This document shows, one piece after another, positions 46,240 to 56,294 of a DNA stretch of 64,000 bases. Source of the DNA: Oxalobacter vibrioformis (GTDB lineage: Bacteria > Pseudomonadota > Gammaproteobacteria > Burkholderiales > Burkholderiaceae_D); assembly GCF_027118995.1 (NCBI RefSeq), contig NZ_CP098242.1:1054001-1118000 (forward strand). The letters run 5' to 3'. Within the stretch, counting starts at the first letter, position 1. Every line of letters begins with the position of its first letter. The notes under the pieces are model-generated. The model ran no database searches. It had not been told where the DNA came from and saw only the letters and a list, made by a program, of their open reading frames with translations. The translations under genes were made by a program, and so were the position numbers.

Positions 46240-47685
46240 CTAATGGCTTCGTTTCCTGGGCAGATACAGGTCCGTAATGCTGCCCAGCCCCGCTTCAGCC
46301 GCCAGCATGACGGTCTCGGAAAGCGTCGGATGCGCATGAACGGTCAACGCCATATCTTCCAGGTCAGCCCCCATCTCCAGCGCAAGCACCAATTCAGCCA
46401 GCAATTCTCCTGCATTCATGCCGGCAATGGCCCCTCCCATGATCTTTTTGGTATCCGGGTCCCAGATCAGCTTGGTCAGGCCATCATCCCGCGCCATGGT
46501 CAGCGCCCGCCCGGAAGCTGACCAGGGGAAAACGGATTTTTCATAAGGAATCCCCCTTGATTGCGCCTCGATCTCTGTCAGGCCCATCCAGGCAATTTCA
46601 GGGTCTGTATAGGCAACGGAAGGAATCGTCTGCACATCAAAAGCCGTTTTTTCTCCGGCAATGACTTCCGCAGCCACCTTACCCTGTGCACTGGCCTTAT
46701 GCGCAAGCATTGGCTCCCCGCATATGTCACCAATCGCAAAAATATGGGGAATATTGGTTCGCTGCTCGCTGTCGACCGGAATAAAGCCTGCCTCATCAAT
46801 ACGGACACCGGCATTTTCCGCGCCTATGGCCCTGCCGTTTGGCCGCCTGCCAACCGCGACCAGTACCTTGTCAAATTTCTGCGGTTCTGCTGGCGCCCCC
46901 TCACCTTCCAGCCTTGCCTGCAGTAAATCGCCTTTGGGCTCAAGCGCTGTTACGCGGGTGTTAAGGTAAATGGCTTCATACCGCTGGCTGATGCGGTTAT
47001 GGAGGATACGAACCACATCAGCATCAGCCGATGCGACCAGCTGTGGCGCGGCTTCAACAACCGTTATCCGGGTACCGAAAGCATCATAGGCACATGCCAT
47101 TTCCAGCCCGATGATCCCGCCGCCAATCACCAGCATCTTTTCCGGAATATTTTGCAGGTCCAGCGCACCGGTTGAATCCATCAGTGCCGGATGATCGTAG
47201 GGGAACCCGGGAATCCGGGTCGCAGAAGAGCCGGCAGCAATAATGGCATGAACGAAGCGGATGCGCTTTTCCCCTTCTGCTGTCTGTATGGTCATCGTAT
47301 GGGGTGAGGTAAATGAACCCGTGCCCTGCACCACCTGTACCTGCCGAGCCCGTGCCAGCGAGGCAAGGCCATCAGTCAGTTTTTTGACGACATGGTTTTT
47401 CCAGGTCCGCAGGTTTTCCGCTTCAATGACCGGTTTTCCCATCCGGATGCCAAAACCGGCCATTTCATCGGCTTCGGTAATCACCCTGGCGGCATGAAGA
47501 AACGCTTTTGAGGGAATACAGCCGACATTCAGGCAAACACCGCCCAAAGCGGCGTAGCGCTCAACCAGTATGACCTTCTGCCCCAGATCCGCGGCCCTGA
47601 ATGCCGCAGTATATCCTCCCGGTCCCGCACCCAGCACCAGGGTGTCACACTCTCCGTCTATCCGACTGATTTCATTTTGGCTCAT
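46240..47685 (-). CDS. lpdA: Dihydrolipoyl dehydrogenase (E3)
   Basis: FAD flavoenzyme that reoxidises lipoamide; 481 residues. FAD loop TLVLGAGPGGYTAAFRAADL, redox disulfide GGVCLNVGCIPSK, NAD loop MLVIGGGIIGLEMACAYDA, and dimer-interface HAHPTLSETV are present. Unlike many betaproteobacterial PDH-associated E3 proteins, it has no N-terminal lipoyl domain. It is the last gene of the pdh operon (58 bases after aceF). Confidence 0.95.
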   Translation of the reverse strand: MSQNEISRIDGECDTLVLGAGPGGYTAAFRAADLGQKVILVERYAALGGVCLNVGCIPSKAFLHAARVITEADEMAGFGIRMGKPVIEAENLRTWKNHVVKKLTDGLASLARARQVQVVQGTGSFTSPHTMTIQTAEGEKRIRFVHAIIAAGSSATRIPGFPYDHPALMDSTGALDLQNIPEKMLVIGGGIIGLEMACAYDAFGTRITVVEAAPQLVASADADVVRILHNRISQRYEAIYLNTRVTALEPKGDLLQARLEGEGAPAEPQKFDKVLVAVGRRPNGRAIGAENAGVRIDEAGFIPVDSEQRTNIPHIFAIGDICGEPMLAHKASAQGKVAAEVIAGEKTAFDVQTIPSVAYTDPEIAWMGLTEIEAQSRGIPYEKSVFPWSASGRALTMARDDGLTKLIWDPDTKKIMGGAIAGMNAGELLAELVLALEMGADLEDMALTVHAHPTLSETVMLAAEAGLGSITDLYLPRKRSH

Positions 47686-47743
47686 CTGCGTCCTTTCGAT
47701 TCTGCCTGATAGGAAAAAAGTATCTGCTAATTCCGCACAGGCG

Positions 47744-49036
47744 TCAGAGCAAGGTTTTTTTCATGTCGGCAAGCAACGCTGCCAGATAAGAAGCAAAGCG
47801 CGCCCCATCCGCCCCATCGATTGCCCGATGGTCGTAGGCAAGAGACAGTGGCAGGATCAAACGCGGAACAAATTCACTCCCGTCCCATACGGGCTTCATG
47901 CTCATGCGTGACAATCCGATAATGGCCACCTCCGGCGCATTGATGAAGGGCGTAAAATACGTGCCGCCGATCCCGCCCAGGGAAGTAATCGTAAAACTGG
48001 CGCCCTGCATCCCGGATGGGCCAAGCCGGCCCTGCCTGGCCTTTTCCGCCAGTGACGCCACCTCCCTGGCGATTTCCGCAATACCTTTCTGATCCACATT
48101 TTTAACAACGGGCACCATCAGACCCTGGGGGGTATCCGCAGCAAACCCTACGTTGTAGTACCGTTTCAGGATCAGGCTTTCTTTCCTTTCATCCAGTGCG
48201 GCATTGAACTGGGGATATTTTTTCAGCGCCGTCACACAAGCCTTTATCACAAACGACAGCATGGTCAACCTGACACCCTCTGCCTCAAGCCGTTTATTCT
48301 CTGATTGCCTGAAGCTTTCCAGTTCCGTCACATCCGCATCTTCGTACTGTGTCACATGCGGGATCATCAGCAGATTGCGATGCAAATTGGGGCCGCTGAT
48401 CTGCTTGATCCGCGACAGGGGGAGTTTTTCTGTCGGGCCGAATGCACTGAAATCGAGCGATGGCCATACCGGAAAATCAGCATAACCCGCCAAACCGCCG
48501 CCGGGCGAAGCACCCCCGGCAAGGGAAGATTTGACAAAAGCCAGTACATCTTCCCGCAGAATGCGTGCCTTCGGACCGCTTCCCCGCACACGGGAAAGAT
48601 CCACCCCCAATTCACGCGCAAACTTCCTGACAGAAGGAGAGGCATGTGCGACGCCGCCTGAGGCGCTCACCGGTTCTGGCACAGGTTCTGTCGAGAGATC
48701 AGGTAATGAGGCAGGCGGAGGTGACGCTTCTGCCGGCGGTTCAATTTTTTCAGCAGAAGGGGCAGCAGGGCTTTCTTCTTTTTCCGGCACCAATGCCTCA
48801 TCCACTTCCATTATCAGGAGCAGTGCCCCTTCTGATACCTTGTCTCCCAAACTGACCTTCAGTTCCCTGACAACCCCATCACGGGGAGAAGGAATTTCCA
48901 TACTGGCCTTGTCTGATTCGACCGTAACGAGTGACTGGTCACGCCTGATCCGGTCACCCACGCTGACCATGACTTCAATAACATCCACCGCCTTGAAGTC
49001 GCCGATATCCGGCACCCTGATTTCTTCCAGACTCAT
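47744..49036 (-). CDS. aceF: Dihydrolipoamide acetyltransferase (E2)
   Basis: Core of the pyruvate dehydrogenase complex; 430 residues. A single N-terminal lipoyl domain has Lys43 in TVESDKASMEIPSP. A Pro/Ala/Glu-rich linker (about 80-115) leads to a peripheral-subunit-binding domain (SPSVRKFARELGVDLSRVRG). The catalytic domain ends in LSLAYDHRAIDGADGARF with the active His and Asp. E. coli E2 has three lipoyl domains; this has one, which is common. Confidence 0.95.
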   Translation of the reverse strand: MSLEEIRVPDIGDFKAVDVIEVMVSVGDRIRRDQSLVTVESDKASMEIPSPRDGVVRELKVSLGDKVSEGALLLIMEVDEALVPEKEESPAAPSAEKIEPPAEASPPPASLPDLSTEPVPEPVSASGGVAHASPSVRKFARELGVDLSRVRGSGPKARILREDVLAFVKSSLAGGASPGGGLAGYADFPVWPSLDFSAFGPTEKLPLSRIKQISGPNLHRNLLMIPHVTQYEDADVTELESFRQSENKRLEAEGVRLTMLSFVIKACVTALKKYPQFNAALDERKESLILKRYYNVGFAADTPQGLMVPVVKNVDQKGIAEIAREVASLAEKARQGRLGPSGMQGASFTITSLGGIGGTYFTPFINAPEVAIIGLSRMSMKPVWDGSEFVPRLILPLSLAYDHRAIDGADGARFASYLAALLADMKKTLL

Positions 49037-49102
49037 AACACAGTCCCTTCAGTCAGGCATCGCCTGGTGTTGTAATTTTCCCGATATCCCATTGTGGTGC
49101 AC

Positions 49103-51799
49103 TTACTCGTATACCGGATTGGGCTTGTTCACATTAATCGCATATTTCCGGATAGCCGCCGCAACGGTCGAGCCGGAAATCGCCCCCTCTCTCGCAAGGG
49201 ATTGTAATGCCGACAACGTGATGTAATAACGATCCACCTCAAAGAAATGACGCAAATTGGCCCGGGTGTCGGAGCGTCCGAACCCGTCTGTTCCCAATAC
49301 GGTATAACGGCGATCCGGGGGAATATAGGCACGAATCTGCTCGGCAAAGGCCCGCACATAATCTGTCGATGCGATGATCGGCCCTGCTGTCTCGCCAAGG
49401 CACTGTGTGACATAAGGGATACGCTGTTCCTCATCCGGATGCGCCAGGTTCCAGTGCTCAGCCTCCTGCCCGTCCCGCGCGGCCATCGTAAACGACGGGA
49501 CAGACCAGACATCCGCTGCGATATTCCAGTCATTTTTCAGGAGTTCGGCTGCCGCCAGCGCCTCACGCAGGATCGCACCTGAACCCAGAAGCTGCACCCG
49601 GTGCCTGGTCTCCTTTTCCCCTGCCTCAAAGAGATACATCCCTTTGAGAATGCCTTCCTCCTGCCCAGGCTTCAAGCCCGGCTGCGGATAGGACTCATTC
49701 ATGATCGTGATGTAATAAAACACGTCTTCCTGCTGCTGAACCATGCGTTTTAAACCATCATGGATAATCACTGCCACTTCATGGGCAAAGGTGGGATCAT
49801 ATGGTCGGCAGGAAGGAATGGTGGCGGCCATGACATGGCTTTGTCCATCTTCATGCTGCAACCCTTCCCCGTTTAATGTCGTCCTGCCGGCAGTGCCGCC
49901 CATCAAAAATCCGCGCGCCATCGAATCGGCTGCGGCCCAGATCAGATCACCGGTGCGCTGGAAACCGAACATGGAATAAAAGGTATAAAACGGGATCATG
50001 ATGCGATTGTGTGTGGAATAGGCGGTTGCTGCCGCAATCCATGAACTCGTTCCCCCTGCCTCACTGATGCCTTCCTGAAGAATCTGTCCGCTCTTGTCCT
50101 CACGGTAGTACATGACCTGGTCGATATCCACCGGCTCATACAGCTGCCCCTGCTGGCTGAAAATGCCAATCTGCCGGAAAAGCCCTTCCATGCCAAAGGT
50201 GCGGGACTCATCCACCATGATCGGCACAATACGGTTGCCCAGCGCCGTGTCCCGCAACAGCAGGTTGATCATGCGGACATATGCCTGGGTACTGGAAGTT
50301 TCCCTGCCAGCCGCAGAAGGTTCCAGCACCGGCTGGAAAGCCGAAAGGGGTGGAACAGGCAACAATTCATCCGCTTTTCTCCGCCGCTGCGGTAAAAAAC
50401 CGCCCAGCGCCTTACGCTTTTCTTTCAGGTAAACCATTTCGGGCGCATCATCAGCCGGCTTGTAAAATGGCACCTCGTAAAGCGCTTCATCCGGAATGGG
50501 CACCCCGGCACGATCACGCAGCATACGGACAATATAGTCATCCAGTTTCTTGACCTGGTGGGCGATGTTAAGTCCTTCCGCAGCATCCCCCATGCCATAC
50601 CCTTTGACGGTTTTGCAGAGAATAACGGTTGGCTGCCCCTTGTGGTCAGAAGCCGCCTTGAACGCTGCATACACCTTTCTCGGATCATGGCCGCCACGGG
50701 AAAGACGATAGATCTCGTCATTGGACAAATTGGCTACCATATCAAGCGTGCGCGGGTCCTTGCCAAAGAAATGCTCCCGGGCATATACCCCGTCCTGTAC
50801 CGTGTAATTCTGGTATTCCCCGTCTACTGTACTCATCATGATCGCTTTGAGCGCGTTGTCATGGTCCTGCTCCAAAAGCGCATCCCAGTCCGAACCCCAG
50901 ATCACCTTGATCACATTCCACCCCGCACCGCGAAAATCCGACTCAAGCTCCTGGATAATCTTGCCATTTCCCCTGACAGGGCCATCCAGGCGCTGCAGGT
51001 TGCAATTGACCACCATGATCAGGTTATCCAGATTTTCCCGTGATGCCATGCCGATGGCCCCCATGGATTCCGGCTCATCCATCTCGCCGTCACCGCAAAA
51101 CACCCAAACCTTGCGATCGGTTGTATCGGTAATACCCCGCGCCTGCAGATATTTCATGAAACGCGCCTGGTACAGCGCCGTCATGGGCCCAAGCCCCATC
51201 GAAACCGTCGGGAACTGCCAGAAATCATGCATCAGCTTGGGATGTGGATAGGATGAAAGGCCGTTCCCCCCTACTTCCCGGCGGAAATTGGCCAGTTGTT
51301 CCTCGCTCAAGCGTCCTTCCAGAAAAGCCCGCGCGTACACGCCCGGTGATGAGTGCCCCTGAAAATAAACCAGATCCCCTTCATGATCGGCAGTGGGCGC
51401 ATGCCAGAAATGATGGAATCCCGTCTCAAACATGGTGGCAACAGAAGTATACGAAGCGATATGACCGCCCAGCCCGTCATTGCCCTTGTTTGCCCTGACG
51501 ACCATTGCCATGGCATTCCATCGCATCAATGCCCTCAAGCGTGACTCCAGCTCCATATTGCCGGGGGAAGGTGCTTCCAGATGGGGTGGTATAGTATTGA
51601 TATAAGCCGTCGTAGTGGAAAAGGGCAATGCTATACCTTCGCTGCGCCCCAGATCGGCAAGTCGCTCCATAAGAAAACGGGCACGTTCGGGACCTTCATT
51701 TCTGATGACGGAAACAAGTGAATCAAGCCATTCGGCTGTTTCCTGTTCATCCGTATCCTCAACGGTTCCGGCGGAAATGGGGTTCAATGGATTCGGCAT
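49103..51799 (-). CDS. aceE: Pyruvate dehydrogenase E1 (homodimeric)
   Basis: Thiamin-diphosphate enzyme that decarboxylates pyruvate and acetylates lipoyl-E2. It has 898 residues. The ThDP motif is FCGDGEMDEPESMGAI; other E1 signatures are HFWHAPTADHEGDLVYFQGH, GMGDAAEGLNIAHQVKK and YDPTFAHEVAVIIHDGL. The C-terminal VLGTDGFGRSDTRANLRHFF is conserved. It starts with ATG at 51799 and is the first gene of the operon, behind a 58-base tandem duplication with TATAAT boxes. Confidence 0.96.
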   Translation of the reverse strand: MPNPLNPISAGTVEDTDEQETAEWLDSLVSVIRNEGPERARFLMERLADLGRSEGIALPFSTTTAYINTIPPHLEAPSPGNMELESRLRALMRWNAMAMVVRANKGNDGLGGHIASYTSVATMFETGFHHFWHAPTADHEGDLVYFQGHSSPGVYARAFLEGRLSEEQLANFRREVGGNGLSSYPHPKLMHDFWQFPTVSMGLGPMTALYQARFMKYLQARGITDTTDRKVWVFCGDGEMDEPESMGAIGMASRENLDNLIMVVNCNLQRLDGPVRGNGKIIQELESDFRGAGWNVIKVIWGSDWDALLEQDHDNALKAIMMSTVDGEYQNYTVQDGVYAREHFFGKDPRTLDMVANLSNDEIYRLSRGGHDPRKVYAAFKAASDHKGQPTVILCKTVKGYGMGDAAEGLNIAHQVKKLDDYIVRMLRDRAGVPIPDEALYEVPFYKPADDAPEMVYLKEKRKALGGFLPQRRRKADELLPVPPLSAFQPVLEPSAAGRETSSTQAYVRMINLLLRDTALGNRIVPIMVDESRTFGMEGLFRQIGIFSQQGQLYEPVDIDQVMYYREDKSGQILQEGISEAGGTSSWIAAATAYSTHNRIMIPFYTFYSMFGFQRTGDLIWAAADSMARGFLMGGTAGRTTLNGEGLQHEDGQSHVMAATIPSCRPYDPTFAHEVAVIIHDGLKRMVQQQEDVFYYITIMNESYPQPGLKPGQEEGILKGMYLFEAGEKETRHRVQLLGSGAILREALAAAELLKNDWNIAADVWSVPSFTMAARDGQEAEHWNLAHPDEEQRIPYVTQCLGETAGPIIASTDYVRAFAEQIRAYIPPDRRYTVLGTDGFGRSDTRANLRHFFEVDRYYITLSALQSLAREGAISGSTVAAAIRKYAINVNKPNPVYE

Positions 51800-52150
51800 A
51801 GTAACCTCTCAAAACGTATTCTGGAACGGAAACATCCCAGAGTCATTCCATGAAAATGACCGTATCTTTTTTCAGTCACCCTAACACCCTGTCATTAAAG
51901 ATGATTATAGCGTTTCTGGCTCTGCTTTATTTTTATTTCTGGCAAACAACTATTAAAAATGATTATAGCGTTTCTGGCTCTGCCTTATTTTTATTTCTGG
52001 CAAACAACTTTTTTCCCAATTCCCAATCTGTGAGAAAATAGCGGTTTTTATTTATGCTGATCCTGGTTATTCAATCAGGATCAGCAGATTAATCTCAACA
52101 GGAAATATAATCCTGTATTTCGTTTTTAACAGCTTTTTTTACCAAACAAC
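51800..52150. other. aceE/folD divergent control region
   Basis: Besides the tandem duplication at 51903-52009, the rest is AT-rich with no gene seen. It must hold promoters for both the pdh operon (minus) and folD (plus). Confidence 0.6.
51903..52009. repeat. 58-base tandem duplication upstream of aceE
   Basis: GATTATAGCGTTTCTGGCTC begins each copy, at 51903 and 51961; 49 bases are shared with one change (GCTTTAT/GCCTTAT). Read toward aceE each unit contains TATAAT, and two TTTCTGGC (plus strand) motifs 23 bases apart, four in all at 51913, 51936, 51971 and 51994. No -35 box lies 16-18 bases from TATAAT, suggesting activator or repressor sites. Confidence 0.8.
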
Positions 52151-53023
52151 ATGACTGCCGAAATAATTAATGGAAACCTGCTGGCGCAGGATCTTCGTGT
52201 CGATATCGCTGCGCGTGCGGCAAAACTGACTGAACAGGGCGTAACACCAGGGCTTGCCGTCATCCTCGTGGGTGACAGCGCGGCATCAATGGTTTACGTG
52301 ATGAACAAGGAAAAAGCCTCAAAGGCAATGGGTATTCATTCCGTACTGGAAAGATATGATGCCGATTTCAGTGAAACGGCACTTCTGGAGCGCATTCAGG
52401 CCTTGAATGAAGATCCGGCCATCCACGGCATCCTGGTCCAGTTGCCGCTTCCGCCACATATCGATACGCACAAGGTGATTGCGGCAATCAAACCGGAAAA
52501 AGACGTGGACTGCTTCAATGTCATCAACGCAGGCCTTCTGATGACCGGCCGCCCGCAAATCAGGCCCTGCACACCTTATGGTGTGATGAAGATGCTCGAA
52601 TCCATCGACTATCCGATTACAGGCGCCCACGCCGTTATCGTCGGCGCATCCAATATCGTCGGCAAGCCGATGGCCATGATGCTCCTGCAAGCTGGCGCAA
52701 CTATCACGATCTGCAACTCCAAAACCCGTGACCTTGCCTACCACACCCGCCTGGCGGATATTCTCATTGCTGCAACCGGGCAGCGTAATATCATCAAGGC
52801 CGACATGATCAAACCGGGCGCAGTTGTGATTGACGTAGGGGTTGAACGTGACGAAAACGGCAAACTCTGGAGCGATGTGGATTTTCCTAATGTCAAAGAA
52901 GTCGCCGGTTACATCTCCCCGGTTCCTGGCGGTGTCGGTCCCATGACCATCACCATGTTGCTGGTCAATACCATTGAAGCAGCAGAAAAAAAACTGCAGG
53001 AAAAACTTCAGGCGGAAAAATAA
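52151..53023 (+). CDS. folD: Bifunctional methylene-THF dehydrogenase/cyclohydrolase
   Basis: Interconverts 5,10-methylene- and 10-formyl-tetrahydrofolate; 290 residues. The catalytic Lys lies in [14 protein letters not shown], the second motif is [14 protein letters not shown], and the NADP-binding segment is [19 protein letters not shown]. The C-terminal [20 protein letters not shown] is standard. A terminator follows, then prlC. Confidence 0.98.
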   Translation: MTAEIINGNLLAQDLRVDIAARAAKLTEQGVTPGLAVILVGDSAASMVYVMNKEKASKAMGIHSVLERYDADFSETALLERIQALNEDPAIHGILVQLPLPPHIDTHKVIAAIKPEKDVDCFNVINAGLLMTGRPQIRPCTPYGVMKMLESIDYPITGAHAVIVGASNIVGKPMAMMLLQAGATITICNSKTRDLAYHTRLADILIAATGQRNIIKADMIKPGAVVIDVGVERDENGKLWSDVDFPNVKEVAGYISPVPGGVGPMTITMLLVNTIEAAEKKLQEKLQAEK

Positions 53024-53051
53024 GTCCAATGTCCGGACATACCGCTACAAT

Positions 53052-53082
53052 AAAGGTGCGCTGTTTGCGCACCTTTGCTTTT
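53052..53082 (+). terminator. Terminator downstream of folD
   Basis: AAAGGTGCGC and GCGCACCTTT form a 10-bp stem with a 5-base loop, followed by GCTTTT. The prlC start codon lies 30 bases further on. Confidence 0.75.
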
Positions 53083-53111
53083 CAACCGAATTGTTTTTCC
53101 GAAAGCGTCTT

Positions 53112-55178
53112 ATGCCCAATCCATTACTTGTTTTTGACGGCCTTCCGCAGTTTGATGCCATCACACCGGAACACATCACACCCGCGATGGATGAACTGCT
53201 GGCCAGATGCCGTGCTGTCGTTGTTGAGCAGGAAAAACCGGAAACCGGCATTGACTGGGATCATTTTATCGTTCCACTCGAAGATGCCACAGAAGCGCTC
53301 AGCCGCTCGTGGGGAATCGTCCGCCACATGAATGCGGTTGTGGATACGCCCGCACTGCGTGCCGCTTACAATGAAAACCTCCCGAAAATTACGGAATTCT
53401 GGACATCGCTTTCCCAGAATCTGGCCATTTTTGATAAATACCGCCAGCTCCGTGAGAGCGCCGGTTTTGAAAAACTCTCGCCGGCACGTAAAAAAATCAT
53501 TGAGAATGCCCTGCGCGATTTCCGCCTGGGCGGCGCAGAACTGCCGGAAGACAAAAAACCGCGTTTTGCTGAAATCCAGGAAAAAATGGCGGCTATTTCC
53601 ACCCGTTTTTCAGAAAACGTGCTCGATGCCACCAATGATTTTTCCCTTTATATTGAAGATGAGAAGACGCTGTCCGGCCTGCCTGAGGACGCCATGCACG
53701 CGGCGGCTTCCGCAGCACAGCGGGAGGGAAAAACCGGCTACAAGTTCACCCTGCACTTCCCTTCCTATTACCCGATCATGCAGTTTGCGAACAACCGGGA
53801 ACTGCGGGAAACGCTTTACCGTGCGTACGTGACGCGTGCTTCCGAACTGGGCGTCAACCCGGAATGGAACAATTCGGACAATATTCTGGAACTTTTGCGA
53901 TTGCGCCGTGAAGAAGCCACGCTGCTGGGCTATGGCAATTACGCCGAAGTCTCCCTGGTGCCCAAAATGGCACAAAGCCCGCATGAAGTCATCGCTTTCC
54001 TGGAAGATCTCGCCGTACAGGCAAAACCCTTTGCAACGCAGGATATGGAAGCATTGCGCACCTTTGCACAGGAAACGCTTGGCATCGACGATGTATCGGC
54101 ATGGGACATGGCTTATGTATCGGAAAAACTGCGGGAAAAACGCTATGCCTTTTCCGAGCAGGAGGTCAAGCAATACTTTCCTGAGCCGCGTGTGACTGAA
54201 GGATTATTCAAGCTGATACAGACGCTTTTCGGCGTAACCGTTCTGCCCGATACCGCCCCCGTCTGGCACAAGGATGTCAAATTTTTCCGGGTGGAGAAAG
54301 ATGGCCGGCTGATCGGCCAGTTTTACCTGGACCTTTATGCCCGCCCAGGCAAACGCGGCGGCGCCTGGATGGATGACGCCATCAGCCGGCGCAGGACAAA
54401 AGCCGGCATCCAGACCCCGGTGACCTACCTCACCTGCAACTTTACCGAACCGGCGGAAAAGGATGGCAAAATCCAGCCCGCCTGCTTTACACACAGCGAA
54501 GTCATCACGCTTTTCCACGAATTCGGCCACGGGCTGCATCACCTGCTGACAAAAATGGAAGAACTGAGCGTTTCGGGTATTGCCGGCGTGGAATGGGATG
54601 CGGTGGAACTCCCCTCCCAGTTCATGGAAAATTTCTGCTGGGAGTGGGATGTGCTGTCCCACATGACGGCCCACGAAACAACCGGCCAACCCCTGCCGCG
54701 GGATCTCTTTGACAAAATGACCGCGGCCAAAAACTTCCAGTCCGGCCTGCAGATGCTGAGGCAAATTGAATTTTCCCTGGCTGACATGCACCTCCATTAT
54801 GATTTTGATCCCGATGGCAAAAAAACCGTCCAGGAGGTGCTGGATGAAATCAGGGCGCGCTTTGCGGTGGTTCTCCCGCCGGAATTCAATCGCTTCCTGC
54901 ACTCCTTCAACCACATCTTTGCGGGGGGATATGCTGCCGGCTACTACAGCTATAAATGGGCAGAGGTTCTCTCGGCAGACGTATACAGCGCCTTTGAAGA
55001 AGCCCAGTCTGATGGCACCAACATGATTTCTCCTGCGATGGGCAGCCGGCTGCTGGAAGAAATTCTGTCGGTTGGCGGCTCTCGTGGCGCAATGGAATCC
55101 TTTGAGGCTTTTCGCGGAAGAAAACCCTCGATTGATGCACTGTTAAGGCACAATGGACTGATAAATTCCGCACGATAA
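53112..55178 (+). CDS. prlC: Oligopeptidase A (M3 metallopeptidase)
   Basis: Cytoplasmic zinc endopeptidase that degrades signal peptides and oligopeptides; 688 residues. The zinc motif is LFHEFGHGLHHLLT (HExxH with Glu and two His), with the third ligand Glu downstream in GVEWDAVELPSQFMENFCW. The family start is NPLLVFDGLPQFDAITPEHI. It lies 30 bases after the folD terminator, so its promoter must be in a short space or overlap the folD transcript. A repeat element follows. Confidence 0.95.
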   Translation: MPNPLLVFDGLPQFDAITPEHITPAMDELLARCRAVVVEQEKPETGIDWDHFIVPLEDATEALSRSWGIVRHMNAVVDTPALRAAYNENLPKITEFWTSLSQNLAIFDKYRQLRESAGFEKLSPARKKIIENALRDFRLGGAELPEDKKPRFAEIQEKMAAISTRFSENVLDATNDFSLYIEDEKTLSGLPEDAMHAAASAAQREGKTGYKFTLHFPSYYPIMQFANNRELRETLYRAYVTRASELGVNPEWNNSDNILELLRLRREEATLLGYGNYAEVSLVPKMAQSPHEVIAFLEDLAVQAKPFATQDMEALRTFAQETLGIDDVSAWDMAYVSEKLREKRYAFSEQEVKQYFPEPRVTEGLFKLIQTLFGVTVLPDTAPVWHKDVKFFRVEKDGRLIGQFYLDLYARPGKRGGAWMDDAISRRRTKAGIQTPVTYLTCNFTEPAEKDGKIQPACFTHSEVITLFHEFGHGLHHLLTKMEELSVSGIAGVEWDAVELPSQFMENFCWEWDVLSHMTAHETTGQPLPRDLFDKMTAAKNFQSGLQMLRQIEFSLADMHLHYDFDPDGKKTVQEVLDEIRARFAVVLPPEFNRFLHSFNHIFAGGYAAGYYSYKWAEVLSADVYSAFEEAQSDGTNMISPAMGSRLLEEILSVGGSRGAMESFEAFRGRKPSIDALLRHNGLINSAR

Positions 55179-55213
55179 ATCTGTAACCATCCGGATTTTT
55201 CCGCTAAACTGGT

Positions 55214-55294
55214 GAAACGCTGATTAAATGATTTTGGGAGATGAAGTGCACGGAGCGCAGCAATTCGCTCACAAAGCCATTTAAGCAGTGTTTC
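55214..55294. repeat. Dispersed imperfect-palindrome repeat, copy B
   Basis: An 81-base element; left end GAAACGCTGATTAAATGATT and the complement of the right end GAAACACTGCTTAAATGGCT are alike. It shares TGCACGGAGCGCAGCAATTC with copy A and GGGAGATGAAG with copy C. It lies between prlC and holC. Confidence 0.8.
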
Positions 55295-55328
55295 CCTGGA
55301 TATCATCCGTTTTTAGCCGGTAGCCGAA

Positions 55329-55754
55329 ATGACAAAAATCGAGTTTCGTACTGACATCGCAGACAAAATCAGCTATACCTGCCGCTGGGTACGAAAGGCG
55401 CTTTCCGTGTCGTCAACGCCAGGTATCGTACTGTTTGTCCGCGATCGCACACAACTGGCCCGGCTGGATGAAGCCCTGTGGACCTTTTCAGACCAGGACT
55501 TCCTGCCGCATGCTTTGGCCAATGATCCCAGGGCATTTCGCGCACCGGTTATCCTGACTGACAACGACTCCATTGAGTTGCCGCACCATCAGGTCCTTGT
55601 CAATCTGTCAGACACCATTCCTTCCTGCTTTGCCCGCTTTGAACGGCTGCTTGAACTCGTCTCGACAGACGAGGCAGATACGGCTGCCGGCCGCGAGCGT
55701 TACGCCCACTACCGCCAGCGTGGCTATATCCTGCATCATGAGGCTACCCGATGA
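55329..55754 (+). CDS. holC: DNA polymerase III chi subunit
   Basis: Links the clamp loader to SSB; 141 residues. The family core is KISYTCRWVRKALSVSSTP, VLFVRDRTQLARLDEALWTF, and FLPHALANDPRAFRAPVILT, ending in RYAHYRQRGYILHH. It overlaps the next gene by 4 bases (ATGA). DnaX of the same holoenzyme is in this window at 15-17 kb. The usual upstream pepA is absent here. Confidence 0.93.
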   Translation: MTKIEFRTDIADKISYTCRWVRKALSVSSTPGIVLFVRDRTQLARLDEALWTFSDQDFLPHALANDPRAFRAPVILTDNDSIELPHHQVLVNLSDTIPSCFARFERLLELVSTDEADTAAGRERYAHYRQRGYILHHEATR

Positions 55755-56233
55755 GAGGGAACAAACGGGTCGCCTTCGCCACCAACTCACCACCTGTCCT
55801 GACGGACAAGTTCAAGGCGGCGAAGATGAATGAACTCGCTAAAAATCCCGGCATTCCTGTTCTGACCGACATCCTGCATTCGCCGGAAAAAAAGCGCACC
55901 CCGGTTCCGGTCAAGTCACCGGCTCCCGTTAAACCGTCTGTGCCGGCGGAGGCATCGCTAGACAAGCTGCCATGGAATGAACTTGAAGAACGGTTGACAG
56001 GGCGCATTCGCAAGCAGGTGATCGAACGGCTGGACTTTGTGCTGGATGACAATCTTTCACAACATGTTTCATCGGTACTGGGACAGGTAGTCACCCTGCT
56101 TGCCGATGAAATCAAGCATGACATGCAAAAGACACTGGAAGTTATTGTGACCCATGCCATCTCGGCAGAACTGCAGCAGATGAAAAACAAGCGGGAACAG
56201 CTGGAAAACAACGCGACTTCGTCTGAAACGTGA
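55751..56233 (+). CDS. Small protein after holC, probably DUF2486
   Basis: A 160-residue protein of unknown function. It has no signal peptide or membrane segment. The N-terminus holds short repeats (PPVLTDKFKAAK and IPVLTDILHSP); then a Pro/Lys-rich linker (residues about 47-68) leads to a helical C-terminal half (QVIERLDFVLDDNLSQHVSS, LLADEIKHDMQKTLEVIV). Its position after holC, and the PVLTD motifs, match DUF2486 proteins of Burkholderiales. Its start overlaps the holC stop. A DNA polymerase link is only positional. Confidence 0.7.
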   Translation: MRGNKRVAFATNSPPVLTDKFKAAKMNELAKNPGIPVLTDILHSPEKKRTPVPVKSPAPVKPSVPAEASLDKLPWNELEERLTGRIRKQVIERLDFVLDDNLSQHVSSVLGQVVTLLADEIKHDMQKTLEVIVTHAISAELQQMKNKREQLENNATSSET

Positions 56234-56294
56234 CCATGCGGCCTGAAATAGTTAACATGCCGGATAACGGATTTATTACATCAACGGGGGACCA

